NCBI RefSeq assembly: GCF_015278315.1
Contig: NZ_JADIJE010000007.1
Coordinates: 167,067-231,066, forward strand
Reading direction: 5' to 3'
Source: Microbacterium ureisolvens
GTDB lineage: Bacteria > Actinomycetota > Actinomycetes > Actinomycetales > Microbacteriaceae
Length of the DNA: 64,000 nt
The notes beneath the pieces were generated by a model. That model was not told the origin of the DNA and did no database searches. It saw only the letters and a list, made by a program, of their open reading frames with translations. This document shows, one piece after another, positions 27,909 to 36,257 of the stretch; within the stretch, counting starts at the first letter, position 1; the number at the start of each line of letters is the position of its first letter. Both the position numbers and the translations under genes were made by a program.

Positions 27909-28064
27909 CTAGATCTCGAAGTCCTCGACTTCGCTGTCGTCGCGGTCGAGCATCGCCGGCGTGGCCTCGGAGTCGAGGTTGTCGTCGGGGTGGTCGGACT
28001 CCGCGGCTGTCGTGGTGTCGGGCTCGGGGCCCGGCTCTTGCGGGGGAAGAGTTGCGTCGGTCAT
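27909..28064 (-). CDS. Small acidic protein (51 residues)
   Basis: The minus-strand frame from ATG 28064 encodes MTDATLPPQEPGPEPDTTTA, then an Asp/Glu/Ser-rich tail ending in DDSEVEDFEI. Composition and strong third-position GC suggest a real small disordered protein. The ATG at 28064 is preferred to an upstream start, because the additional residues (MGLVNPLRRSP) do not match the acidic composition. No function is recognised. Confidence 0.55.
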   Translation of the reverse strand: MTDATLPPQEPGPEPDTTTAAESDHPDDNLDSEATPAMLDRDDSEVEDFEI

Positions 28065-28160
28065 GCAACCAGTCCACGAGACGGCGGGCGATCGACGCAA
28101 CGGGTTGACGAGCCCCACAGAAGAGTCCGCTGTCTGAACCAGTGCGGTGGCAGACGGACG

Positions 28161-28940
28161 TCAGCCCGCCTTGCGCACGGTCCAGACGTGCTCGCTGGGG
28201 AAGTCCCTCGCCCAGTCGGCGGGGATGCCGAACCTCGGTCCGTCGGCGTCGGCCGGAGCCTGGATCTCGGCGAGATCGACGACCTCGAACCCCGTGGTTC
28301 GGAAGAGCCTGATCCACTCGGAGATGGTCAGCGAGAACTCGATCCCGCCCGGCTCGTCGGCGGCATCGCGCCAGTCGAGGCGGGGGTCGCCGAAATACGG
28401 GCGCTGGAGCTGCCGACTGATCGGGAACGACCCGTCCAGCGGTGAGCACACGCTCACGAGGTGGTGGTTCCCGAGGAAGACCAGCGTGCCACCGGGCCGC
28501 AGCAGCCGGTGGGCTTCGGGGATCCACTGGTAAGGGTCGGCCCAGATGGCCGCGCCGTACTCGCTGATCGCGAAGTCGAAGGACTCGTCGGGTTTGGGCA
28601 CGGCCTCCGCGTTGCCGTGGATCAGCTCGAGGGGAACGCCATGCTCCTGCGAGAGGCGCCCTGCGGTTCGCAGCTGCTCGAGGGAGTTGTCGATGCCGGT
28701 GACCTCCGCTCCGCGCCGGGCCATCCACGCCGACACGTACCCGGTGCCGCACCCCAGCTCGATCGCGCGCACGCCCGACATGTCGTCGGGCAACAGCTGC
28801 AGCTCGCTTTCGGGGATGCCCCACACCCCCCACGTGGGCTCGGTCTGTCTCCAGGAACGCTCGCCCGCCTCGACCCACTCATGGGCCATGCCGTCCCAGT
28901 ACTCACGATTGACGGCCACGTGCTCGGGAAGTTCGCCCAT
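28161..28940 (-). CDS. Class I SAM-dependent methyltransferase
   Basis: This 259-residue cytosolic methyltransferase has the SAM-binding motif I IELGCGTGYVSAW (about 60-72), an acidic end of strand two in VTGIDNS and motif IV FDFAISEYGAAIW. HRLLRPGGTLVFLG marks the post-IV region. The N-terminus NREYWDGMAHEWVEAGERSW is typical of small-molecule methyltransferases related to UbiE/Tam. The substrate is unknown. It stands alone between intergenic repeats. Confidence 0.88.
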   Translation of the reverse strand: MGELPEHVAVNREYWDGMAHEWVEAGERSWRQTEPTWGVWGIPESELQLLPDDMSGVRAIELGCGTGYVSAWMARRGAEVTGIDNSLEQLRTAGRLSQEHGVPLELIHGNAEAVPKPDESFDFAISEYGAAIWADPYQWIPEAHRLLRPGGTLVFLGNHHLVSVCSPLDGSFPISRQLQRPYFGDPRLDWRDAADEPGGIEFSLTISEWIRLFRTTGFEVVDLAEIQAPADADGPRFGIPADWARDFPSEHVWTVRKAG

Positions 28941-28972
28941 GGCGCGACCCTACCCGGCTGCGGCGCCCGGCC

Positions 28973-29155
28973 GCTGAGCGAGGAGTACGGCGACGAGACG
29001 AAGCGCGGTGCGAGGTCACCGGGGTTGCTGGTCGGCTCGGGCGTTTCGTCTCGCTCGTTCCTCGCTCGCTCAACGACCGGACTCGAGGCGGTCTCGCTCG
29101 CTCAACGACCGGGGCTGGGGCGATTCGTCTCGCTTCGCTCGCTCGACGACCGGGA
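28973..29155. repeat. Intergenic repeat region with several partial copies
   Basis: This segment has GGCGTTTCGTCTCGCTCGTT, then two GCTCGCTCAACGACCGG words, GATTCGTCTCGCTTCGC and GCTCGCTCGACGACCGG, spaced 30-50 bases apart. It is a degenerate cluster of the family at 13390 and 27743. Confidence 0.75.
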
Positions 29156-29156
29156 G

Positions 29157-30356
29157 TCAGGGAAGCGGAGCCGCCTCGAGGGTGAACCCGTGAGCCCGGA
29201 GCCGGCCGGCGAGATGCTCGCCCATCGCGATCATCGGGGTCAGCACGCCGGCGCGATCGGGGAGGTCGTCGAGCGCGAGGCTCAGCGCGGACTCCGCGAG
29301 CATCACGCCCGTTCCGCCGTAGCCGGGGTCGTACGGCGCGGCGAAGCGAGCCCGCACGGCCTGGCCCGTCACCGGATACACGTCGACGTCCAGCGCGAAG
29401 CGCCCGTCCGCGATCGCCTCCGCGCTGGGGCCGCTCCCCGGCGACGGCAGCACCCGATCGAGGACGGCCGCGGTCGGTGCGAACGACATCGCGCCCACGA
29501 GGCCCGCGGTTCCCACGGCGAGAGCCCCCGCCCGCGCGAACCCCGCAACGCCGCGCCCGGTTGCCACGACCTCGCGGTACCGCATGAGCTGGCCGTAGCT
29601 CCAGCCGGTGAGGTAGTTGCTGCGCTGGACGATCTGCTGGTTGTAGGCGCCCATGATGAACGGCGCCTGCCAGGTTCCGCGCACCTTGCCCCACCCGTCA
29701 CCACCGGAACCGGGCAGTCGCACGGTCGGCCCCGGAGTGAGCGCGTAGGGGTTCGCGATGAGGCGGCGGGCCGAGGCATCCGTCTTCGCCTCCTTCATCT
29801 GCTGCCGCAGCGAGTCGATCGTGCCGCCGCTGATGCCGCCCCGCAGCGACCGCACCGTCAGGGTCGCCGCGACGATCGGCACGCCACCGGCAGCGGCGTG
29901 GGCGAGACCCACCCCGAGGTCGGACGGGATCGAGTCGAAGCCGCACGAGTGCACGATCCTGGCGCCCGTCGACTCGGCGACGGCGTGATTGCGATCGATG
30001 CTGCGGGCAACGAAGATGCTCTCGCCCGAGAGGTCGGCGTACGACGTGCCGGCGCGGGCGCACGCCGCGGCGACCTCGGTGCCGCAGCGCAGGTACGGTC
30101 CGACGGTGGTGGCGATGACGGCGGCGGATGCCGCGACCCGCCCGACCGCGGCCTCATCGGCGGTGTCGACCTCGATGGTCGGCCAGTCGACGCCGAGCTC
30201 GCGGTTCACCTTCTCGAGGCGCTCGAGGGACCGGCCCGCGATGGCGATCCGCACGCCGTCAGGCGCCGATCGCGCCAGGTGCTTCGCGGTGTACCTGCCG
30301 ACGAAGCCCGAGGCGCCGAGCAGGACGATGTCGTGGTCGCGGTCGTCAGGGGTCAT
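29157..30356 (-). CDS. Saccharopine-dehydrogenase-like / trans-acting enoyl reductase family protein
   Basis: This 399-residue protein has an N-terminal NAD(P)-binding Rossmann fold with IVLLGASGFVGRYTAKHLA (about 9-28), the SLERLEKVNRELG linker and TTVGPYLRCGTEVAAACARAGTSYADLSGE. This resembles the mycobacterial trans-acting enoyl reductases and saccharopine dehydrogenase-like proteins. Homologues reduce lipid precursors; the role here is unknown. ATG 30356 is chosen because MTPDDRDHDIVLLGASG is the natural N-terminus; the longer frame adds a Pro-rich stretch. Confidence 0.85.
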   Translation of the reverse strand: MTPDDRDHDIVLLGASGFVGRYTAKHLARSAPDGVRIAIAGRSLERLEKVNRELGVDWPTIEVDTADEAAVGRVAASAAVIATTVGPYLRCGTEVAAACARAGTSYADLSGESIFVARSIDRNHAVAESTGARIVHSCGFDSIPSDLGVGLAHAAAGGVPIVAATLTVRSLRGGISGGTIDSLRQQMKEAKTDASARRLIANPYALTPGPTVRLPGSGGDGWGKVRGTWQAPFIMGAYNQQIVQRSNYLTGWSYGQLMRYREVVATGRGVAGFARAGALAVGTAGLVGAMSFAPTAAVLDRVLPSPGSGPSAEAIADGRFALDVDVYPVTGQAVRARFAAPYDPGYGGTGVMLAESALSLALDDLPDRAGVLTPMIAMGEHLAGRLRAHGFTLEAAPLP

Positions 30357-30452
30357 GCCTGGAGCGTAGGTGCGCTCGCCGGGCGCCGACAGGGGCTTGC
30401 AGGGTGCCGGGCTGTGCGGCACGGCGGCCAGGCGCCGTTCGGCGCGCGGCCC

Positions 30453-30881
30453 TCAGTCCAGGCTGATGGCGGTGAGCGGAGAGCCGGTGTCGACGTAGAG
30501 CGCCCCGCCGGGTTTGACCGCCCGGCGCAGGTTCGCGAGCGCGGCCCCGTAGAGCTGAGGGTGGCGCCCGTCGAGGGCTCCGACGCGGCAGGCGAAGGCC
30601 AGGTCGAACGGAGCGACGCCGTCGGGCAGCGCGAAGTCCTCGACCGGCGCCTGCAGCACCGAGAGCGTGCCGGCCGCGATCTCGGCGCGGCAGTTCTGCT
30701 GGATCTGACGGATGCCGGTGGCCGAGCGGTCCAATACCAGCACGTGTCCGGCGGCTCCGACGTGGGCGGCCACCGCCCGTGCGGCGGCGCCGGGTGCTCC
30801 GCCGACCTCGAGCACGCGCATCCCCGGCCGGAGCGGCAGCGCGTCGACCACCTCCTGCAGCCGAGGCGAGAGTGTGGTCAC
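30453..30881 (-). CDS. SAM-dependent methyltransferase, short
   Basis: This 142-residue protein starts at a GTG (30881) as VTTLSPRLQEVVDALPLRPG, then the SAM-binding MRVLEVGGAPGAAARAVAAHV, then a FDLAFACRVGALDG motif and KPGGALYVDTGSPL. The G-G-A-P-G motif I is a variant of GxGxG. The family is small class I methyltransferases; the target is unknown. It lies 16 bases downstream of a hypothetical gene on the same strand and is probably co-transcribed. A longer frame upstream is Arg-rich and overlaps the neighbour, so it is rejected. Confidence 0.7.
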   Translation of the reverse strand: MTTLSPRLQEVVDALPLRPGMRVLEVGGAPGAAARAVAAHVGAAGHVLVLDRSATGIRQIQQNCRAEIAAGTLSVLQAPVEDFALPDGVAPFDLAFACRVGALDGRHPQLYGAALANLRRAVKPGGALYVDTGSPLTAISLD

Positions 30882-30897
30882 GAACCGCCCCGCTCCG

Positions 30898-31203
30898 TCA
30901 GCGGACCGGCCGCTCGGGGCGGATGGTCCAGCCGACAGCTTCCAGCGCCGCGGCCAGACGCCGCGCCTCGGCGAGTGCGGTGTCGCGCGAGGTCTCGGAG
31001 TACACGTCGATCGCGAGCGGGGGAGGGTCGGCGAACTTCGGGATCTCGACCTGCGCCCATGCGTCGGCACTGAGCCACACGCGCGGGCGCACGGTGCCGG
31101 CGCCCTCAACCTCGCCGTCTGCAACGAAGGCGATCGTGTCGAGCGCGTCGAGCTTGGTGATCGGCAGGTCGATCACCAGCGTCACGACGTGCGGGGTGCT
31201 CAC
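30898..31203 (-). CDS. Conserved hypothetical protein (101 residues)
   Basis: GTG 31203 starts a 101-residue protein, MSTPHVVTLVIDLPITKLDA and onward, with alternating hydrophobic strands, a VYSETSRDTALAEARRLAAAL helix and a basic end (TIRPERPVR). It looks like a small alpha/beta protein with no signal peptide. It precedes the short methyltransferase by 16 bases. I do not recognise the family. Confidence 0.65.
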   Translation of the reverse strand: MSTPHVVTLVIDLPITKLDALDTIAFVADGEVEGAGTVRPRVWLSADAWAQVEIPKFADPPPLAIDVYSETSRDTALAEARRLAAALEAVGWTIRPERPVR

Positions 31204-31257
31204 CCGGCCAGTCTCCTGCAGGTACTCCGACGCGGGAAGCGCACGGAGGTGGTGCTC

Positions 31258-31300
31258 AGCGAGGACTCAGGTGGCGGACGTCGCCGCCTGAGTCCTCGCT
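31258..31300. terminator. Strong hairpin downstream of the amine-oxidase fragment
   Basis: A perfect 14-bp stem (AGCGAGGACTCAGG and complement) encloses a short inner GGCG/CGCC stem. It lies 20 bases after the stop of the minus-strand fragment ending at 31321 and would terminate it. Confidence 0.65.
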
Positions 31301-31320
31301 CACCCGCAAGGGGTGCGAGC

Positions 31321-31755
31321 TCAGCCCGCCATGACGCGAGCGTGCAGGGCCTGCACGGCGTAACGCGCCGACCAGAACGCTCCGTGCTGCCAGGCGGAGA
31401 TCTCCGACATCCAGTCGCCCGCGAAGTACACGTTGCCCGAGCCGGTCTGAAGCTTCTTGAACCCCGGCGACGTGGTGTTCGGGAACGCCCACGCACCTTC
31501 GATGTAGGGCACCCGGTGCCAGGCGATGGAGAACGACTGCTCGAGCTCGGTGCGGTACTTCTCGCCGTGGATCTTCACGCCCTGCGCCACCGCACGCGCC
31601 TCGCGGTCGCGCGGGCTCAGCGCCGCGTAGGTGCGGGCCGCGTTGCCGGTGTTGTAGTAGCCGATGACGAGTCCCTTCTGCTCCCCGTACCCGTACGACG
31701 GGTACCAGATGTGCTGCGGGTCCATGTCGGTCTCGGTGATGCCGCCGTAGCCTCT
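31321..31755 (-). pseudogene. C-terminal fragment of a flavin monoamine oxidase
   Basis: About 145 codons match the C-terminal end of flavin-containing amine oxidases: YGGITETDM, HIWYPSYGYGEQKGLVIGYY, then GNVYFAGDWMSEISAWQHGA. The latter is the FAD-binding GD motif region just before the end of a protein usually of 450-600 residues. The FAD-binding N-terminus is missing. Upstream the frame runs into the epimerase fragment at about 31750. An ATG at 31725 could start a 134-residue product, but it would lack the cofactor site. It is a truncated remnant. Confidence 0.75.
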
Positions 31756-32111
31756 ACGCCGATCGGTTCGGCATGACCGTCGTCTCCGCGCGGATCGGCA
31801 CGCTCGGCGCCATCCCTACGACCGAGCGGCACCGCCGCACCTGGCTGTCGTTCGCCGACCTGACCCGCCTGATCGAGGCTACGGCGACCACCACGGCCGG
31901 CGGTCACCACATCGTCTACGCGATCTCGGCCAACCGTCGCAGGAGGTGTCCGCTCGAGCCCGGCAATGCCATCGGCTACTTCCCGCAGGACGACGCGGAG
32001 GAGTGGGCGCCCTTCGAGGCCGGCCGAAGCGGATCCGGATGCCGGAGTCCTCGGTGGCACGGATCCAGACCCCGGTCGCCCCCTTGGCGAGAGTCTGTGA
32101 GGCTGGACTGA
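31752..32111 (+). pseudogene. C-terminal fragment of a NAD-dependent epimerase / uronate-dehydrogenase-like protein
   Basis: From about 31752 the plus strand reads LYADRFGMTVVSARIGTL, then TWLSFADLTRLIEATATT, VYAISANRR and GNAIGYFPQDDAEEWA. These are the C-terminal blocks of extended short-chain dehydrogenases of the uronate-dehydrogenase type. The Rossmann N-terminus (about 150 residues) is missing, and the last 30 residues (RSGSGCRSPRWHGS...) are Arg/Ser-rich and unlike the family end, so the 3' side is also altered. The 5' break coincides with the break in the amine-oxidase remnant. An ATG at 31773 could give a 112-residue, non-functional product. Confidence 0.7.
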
Positions 32112-32578
32112 TGGTCGAGGCATCCGTCCACTGGCGCGACGCGGGGATCATCCTGGGCTGGAATCCGAGCCTCTGGGACGAATGGCCCGGCTCGTATGCG
32201 GCGGTCGTGGCGGGCGTGGCAAGCGGCACACCGTACGTGACGCAATGGTCGGTCGGAGCCCGCAAGGAGGTCGAGCCAGGGACCGACGCGTGGCTGCTGC
32301 GCCAGGGCGGGTCGTACGGACTCATCGGCCACGCCACGGTCCTGACGCAGCCCTACGAAGATGTGCACTTCGCCGACCCCCGGCGCACGGCCGGCTTCGT
32401 CGACGTCGCGTTCGACGAGCTGGTGGTCGAGGGCGACCGCGTGCCGCGGGACGTGCTCGAGGTGGTGGTGCCGGAGGTGGCGTGGAGGTTCCAGTTCCGC
32501 TCCGGCAACCGGATCGCGCCCGCGGCCAACCTGCGAGTGCGTGAGCTGTGGCGCGAGGCGATGTCGGCGCTCGGGTGA
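32111..32578 (+). CDS. Stand-alone EVE/PUA-like domain protein
   Basis: This 155-residue protein starts MVEASVHWRDAGIILGWNPS, then WSVGARKEVEPGTDAWLLRQ, GLIGHATVLTQPYEDVHF and ends in LRELWREAMSAL-like helices. It matches the N-terminal domain found in actinobacterial HNH restriction proteins of the McrA type, a PUA/EVE-like fold that reads modified bases. The nuclease half is absent and the stop lies only seven bases from the next gene's stop. It could be an intact small reader protein or the remnant of a nuclease gene trimmed by the nearby rearrangement. GAGG lies eight bases before the ATG. Confidence 0.65.
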   Translation: MVEASVHWRDAGIILGWNPSLWDEWPGSYAAVVAGVASGTPYVTQWSVGARKEVEPGTDAWLLRQGGSYGLIGHATVLTQPYEDVHFADPRRTAGFVDVAFDELVVEGDRVPRDVLEVVVPEVAWRFQFRSGNRIAPAANLRVRELWREAMSALG

Positions 32579-32585
32579 CTCGCGG

Positions 32586-33530
32586 TCAGGTCGCGGTGCG
32601 CGTGCGGCGGATCAGCGCTCTGGCCGCGAAACCGAGCGCGGCCACGACGATCGCCGTGACGATGGGGCGCAGCGCGAGTTCGGGCATGAACAGTGCCATC
32701 CGGAACACCTCCGCCGCGTACGCGATCATCTCTGACGGGTACTTCGCGAGCACGCGCGTGCCCGCCGCGGCCGACACACCGGTGATGAGCGCCGGCGCGA
32801 TCCACAGGATGACGAGGCTCGCCATCGCCGCCACCGCCTTGCCGACCGAGCCGAGTCCGGTCCAGGCGATCGCGACGCCGACGAGGATCGCCGGAACCCA
32901 CTGCAGGAGCCACGACAGCGTCATCACGACGTCGCCGCCGGTGATCACGAACGGGTGCAGCCAGGCGCTCAGCCAGCTGCCGACGGCGATGGCTCCGATC
33001 GTGAGACCGATCAGCGCGCCCGCCCGTGGTGCAAGCGCGATGAGGACCAGCAGGCCGAACCCGATGAGCACCGAGAGGATGCAGATCGCCACCAGCACCG
33101 CGAGGTAGAGCGTCGACTCGGTGCGCTCCTGGAGGCCGCCCCGCACCACGAGCGTCGTCTGCACGATGGCGAGGACCTGGACGAGCAGCACCCCGCCGGC
33201 CACGAGCCAGAAGCCGCCGCGCGGCAGCCGGGGGCGCAGCGCTCGCGCCGCGACGCCGGCGGCGACCGACCCGGTGGCGATCAGCGCGAAGAGCATCATG
33301 AGGTAGTACTGGCTGAAGGGCAGCAGCACCACGGGCATCGCGGATGAATCGGTCGCGGCACCCCACAGGTTCTGCAGCGGCAGCCGCATGCCCGTCGCCA
33401 GCCACGGCAGCAGCCCGACGAAGCCGGCCGCGACCCCGATCAGCGGCGTGAGCCACAGCGGCACGCCCCGCGGGGCGGGCGCTGACGCGGGAGCGGAGCC
33501 TGGTGCGACCGCGACGGGGTTCGTGCTCAT
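32586..33530 (-). CDS. Polytopic membrane protein, about nine helices
   Basis: This 314-residue integral membrane protein has a Pro/Ala-rich cytosolic N-terminus (about 1-25) and roughly nine hydrophobic helices, including LTPLIGVAAGFVGLLPWLAT, YYLMMLFALIATGSVAAGVA and LYLAVLVAICILSVLIGFGL. It ends in a basic tail (AARALIRRTRTAT). No transport or enzyme signature is visible. The ATG at 33530 is chosen because GGAG lies six bases before it. Confidence 0.7.
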   Translation of the reverse strand: MSTNPVAVAPGSAPASAPAPRGVPLWLTPLIGVAAGFVGLLPWLATGMRLPLQNLWGAATDSSAMPVVLLPFSQYYLMMLFALIATGSVAAGVAARALRPRLPRGGFWLVAGGVLLVQVLAIVQTTLVVRGGLQERTESTLYLAVLVAICILSVLIGFGLLVLIALAPRAGALIGLTIGAIAVGSWLSAWLHPFVITGGDVVMTLSWLLQWVPAILVGVAIAWTGLGSVGKAVAAMASLVILWIAPALITGVSAAAGTRVLAKYPSEMIAYAAEVFRMALFMPELALRPIVTAIVVAALGFAARALIRRTRTAT

Positions 33531-33743
33531 GGGGGGCTCCTCGGGGACGGCGCCGCGAGGGCGCAACGCGGGCCACGTTACCGAGTGCGCCGTCGCGTCC
33601 GCCAGCGGCTCTCCGCATCCGCGTGCCGGGCGGGTCCCCAGCCTTGCCGGGCCCGTGTCTTAGGCGGCGGGATGGCGGTTGTCCAGTCCCTGCGGCATGT
33701 CGCGGGGCGCTGGCAGGGTAGGAGCATGCGAGAAGGAGATGCG

Positions 33744-34637
33744 ATGAAGCAGCGCACGCTGGCAGGACGACAGGTTTCGGCGATCGGACTCGGCGCGATG
33801 CCGCTGTCGATGAACAACGACAAGCAGTACCCGTCGCTCGAGGACGCCGTCGCGACCGTGCACGCCGCACTCGACGCCGGCGTCACGCTCATCGACACCG
33901 CCGACATCTATGCACCCGACGGCGAGGAGATGGGGCACAACGAGCGCATCGTCGCCGAGGCCCTGCGCACGTGGGACGGCGACGCGTCGGACGTCTTCGT
34001 CGCGACGAAGGGCGGCATCGTGCTCCGCGAGGACGGCTCCAAGGGCCGCGACGGCTCGGAGGATTACCTGCGATCTGCCGTCGAGAAGTCGCTCGACATC
34101 CTCGGCGTCGACCAGATCGAGCTGTACCAGTACCACCGTCCCGACCGCTGGCTCGTCTACGGCGACATCATGAGGGGCCTGAAGGCTCTGCAGAACGACG
34201 GGCTCGTCCGCTCGATCGGCATCTCGAACGCGAGCGTCGAAGAGATCGAGATCGCGCTCGACGTGCTCGGCGAGGGCAACCTCGCGAGCGTGCAGAACGA
34301 GTTCTCGCCCAAGCACCCCGGCAGCATCGATGAGCTCCGCTTCTGCGGCGAGCACGACATCGCGTTCCTGCCGTGGAGCCCGCTCGGCGGCACCGGCGGC
34401 GGCGCCCGCCGCGTCGGCGATCGCTTCTCGGCCTTCCGCGAGGTCGGCGAGGCGCACGGCGTCAGCCCGCAGCAGGCGGTGCTCGCCTGGGAGCTGGCCC
34501 TCGGCTCGCACGTCATTCCGATCCCGGGGGCCCGGCGCGCGGCATCCATCACCGACTCGGCTCAGGCGGCGAATCTCGAGCTCAGCGCCGACGAGGTGAG
34601 CCGGCTGTCGGAGTCGGTCGGGATCTTCGACGACTGA
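33744..34637 (+). CDS. Aldo/keto reductase
   Basis: This 297-residue NADPH-dependent aldo/keto reductase has the catalytic tetrad: Asp and Tyr in LIDTADIYAPDG, Lys in VFVATKGGIV and His in YQYHRPDRW. The NADP-binding C-terminus has IPIPGARRAASI. Start ATG 33744 has AAGGAG five bases upstream. The longer upstream frame is rejected. It is a single-gene unit, ended by a hairpin built from the GGATGCCGC word. Confidence 0.9.
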   Translation: MKQRTLAGRQVSAIGLGAMPLSMNNDKQYPSLEDAVATVHAALDAGVTLIDTADIYAPDGEEMGHNERIVAEALRTWDGDASDVFVATKGGIVLREDGSKGRDGSEDYLRSAVEKSLDILGVDQIELYQYHRPDRWLVYGDIMRGLKALQNDGLVRSIGISNASVEEIEIALDVLGEGNLASVQNEFSPKHPGSIDELRFCGEHDIAFLPWSPLGGTGGGARRVGDRFSAFREVGEAHGVSPQQAVLAWELALGSHVIPIPGARRAASITDSAQAANLELSADEVSRLSESVGIFDD

Positions 34638-34643
34638 GAGGAG

Positions 34644-34670
34644 ACGGATGCCGCGACCCGCGGCATCCGT
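34644..34670. terminator. Hairpin terminator made from the GGATGCCGC word
   Basis: ACGGATGCCGCG (34644-34655) and its complement CGCGGCATCCGT (34659-34670) form a 12-bp stem with a three-base loop, seven bases after the aldo/keto reductase stop. Confidence 0.55.
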
Positions 34671-34734
34671 CATCCGAGGCGTTTCGTCTCGCCCGTTGCT
34701 CGCTCGCCGTACACGCGGCCGCCGTGCGCCGGTG

Positions 34735-35115
34735 TCAGGTCCAGGGCAGGCGCGTGGACTCGACGATGTAGATGCCGATCGCCACGAGCAGCGCGCCGAC
34801 GCCCATGGCGCCCATCAGCCACGCCAGGCGACGGTTGGTGCTCTTGCCGTCACCACCCCGGCGGGCCGTCACGAACATGACGACCCACACCACGATGACG
34901 TAGACGATGCCGATGATCGGCAGGATGATCTGCAGCTGGAAGGCGAAGCAGTAGAGCGCGATCGCCACGGCCGCCAGCACCGCAGCCGGCACGATCCACC
35001 GTGAGGGCGCGCCCGCCCGCAGCGCGGGCTGGTTGCTGAGATCCGTCGGGTCGAGAGTCGGCTGCTGGTCGGGAAGCTGCATCGGGCCGTGCGGGTCTCG
35101 CTCGGGGTCGCTCAT
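34735..35115 (-). CDS. Small membrane protein with three helices
   Basis: This 126-residue protein has a hydrophilic Pro/Asp/Gln-rich N-terminus (SDPERDPHGPMQLPDQQPTL) and then three hydrophobic segments: WIVPAAVLAAVAIALYCFAF, IILPIIGIVYVIVVWVVMFV and AWLMGAMGVGALLVAIGIYI. A short basic loop (TARRGGDGKSTNRR) lies between the last two. The ATG at 35115 is chosen over an upstream start with a Pro/Arg-rich leader. No function is recognised. Confidence 0.65.
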   Translation of the reverse strand: MSDPERDPHGPMQLPDQQPTLDPTDLSNQPALRAGAPSRWIVPAAVLAAVAIALYCFAFQLQIILPIIGIVYVIVVWVVMFVTARRGGDGKSTNRRLAWLMGAMGVGALLVAIGIYIVESTRLPWT

Positions 35116-35235
35116 GGTTCCTCCTGTGCGTCGGAGGTTCAGCTTCCGCGGTCGAGGCACGGAGGGCTCGGGGCTTGACAAGCCGACGCGGGAGGCGAGG
35201 TGGTGAGCCGGGGATCTCCGCCGGGGCGGCGGCTG

Positions 35236-36099
35236 TCAGCGGCCCGCGGCGATCTGCTGGGTGCCGATCACCGAGAGCAGCTGGAGCCGCTCGTGGCTCT
35301 CTGTGCCGGGGGTCGCGGTGAGCACGAGGAGGGTCTGACCCTGCTCGGGGTCGATGAGGAACTGGCACTGCATGTCCATGACGCCGACCTCGGGGTGCTG
35401 CAGGCGCTTCTCGCGCGCGTGGGTCGAGCGCACCTCGTGCTCGGCCCACAGCTCGGCGAACTCGGGGCTCTCCTCCAGGAGTGCCGACACGATCGCACCG
35501 GCGCGCGAGTGGGCGCCGAACTTCGCGTAGGCGGTGCGGATGTCGGCGGCGAACGCGCGCGAATGCATCGGGTGGTCCTCGGCCGGATACACGTCGCGCG
35601 CCGACGGATCGACGAACCAGCGGTAGCCGACGCTGCGCATGAAGCCGTCGAAGCGGGTCTCGTCGCCGAAGAGCGCGCGGGCAGCCGGGGTCTGCGCGAG
35701 CGTCTCGCCGAGCTCGGTCATCACCTGGGCGGGGGTGTCGGCGAGGCGGTCGAGGATGCGCATGAGCCCGGGCGAGACGTGCTCGCTGCGCAGCGCCCGC
35801 GCCGGTGCCGTGTGACCGGCGAGCCGGAACAGATGGTCGCGCTCGTCGAGCGTCAGCCGCAGGCCGCGGGCGATCGCGGCGAGCATCTGCTCCGACGGCT
35901 GCGGACCGCGGGCCTGCTCGAGCCGGCTGTAGTAGTCGGTCGACATGTCGCAGAGCGCTGCGATCTCCTCGCGCCGGAGCCCCGCGGTGCGCCGCCGCGA
36001 TGCGCGCCGCAGCCCGACGTCTTCGGGCTGCAGCGCTTCGCGCCGGCGACGGAGGAAGTCGGCGAGCTGTGCGCGGTCCATGACCCGAGTCTGCGGCAT
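35236..36099 (-). CDS. MmyB-like XRE-family transcriptional regulator
   Basis: This 287-residue regulator has an N-terminal helix-turn-helix (LADFLRRRREALQPEDVGL, then TAGLRREEIAALCDMSTDYY). A C-terminal MmyB-like ligand-binding domain (about 110-270, with FDGFMRSVGYRWFVDPSARD and the VMDMQCQFLIDPEQGQTLLV end) follows. Family members often control an adjacent oxidoreductase. Here it lies 158 bases after an SDR gene on the same strand, separated by an 18-bp hairpin. Start 36099 is chosen because GAGGA lies seven or eight bases before it; ATG 36081 is possible. Confidence 0.87.
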   Translation of the reverse strand: MPQTRVMDRAQLADFLRRRREALQPEDVGLRRASRRRTAGLRREEIAALCDMSTDYYSRLEQARGPQPSEQMLAAIARGLRLTLDERDHLFRLAGHTAPARALRSEHVSPGLMRILDRLADTPAQVMTELGETLAQTPAARALFGDETRFDGFMRSVGYRWFVDPSARDVYPAEDHPMHSRAFAADIRTAYAKFGAHSRAGAIVSALLEESPEFAELWAEHEVRSTHAREKRLQHPEVGVMDMQCQFLIDPEQGQTLLVLTATPGTESHERLQLLSVIGTQQIAAGR

Positions 36100-36168
36100 C
36101 CGTCAGTCCTCAACCAGGGACTGCGGGTCCCCGTGTCCGCGCGCTCTGCTCGCTTCCCACCGCTGCAG

Positions 36169-36212
36169 TTTCCTGCGACCGCTGCGTGGATCTGCGCAGC
36201 GTTCGCAGGAAA
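36169..36212. terminator. Long stem-loop between the SDR and MmyB-type regulator genes
   Basis: TTTCCTGCGACCGCTGCG (36169-36186) pairs with 36195-36212, with one mismatch in 18 and an eight-base loop. It lies between the SDR stop at 36258 and the regulator start. It could end SDR transcription or attenuate the downstream gene. Confidence 0.55.
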
Positions 36213-36257
36213 GTGGAGCGCTCGGGTCCGGGAGCGTTCGCGGCCTGGGCGACTGGG

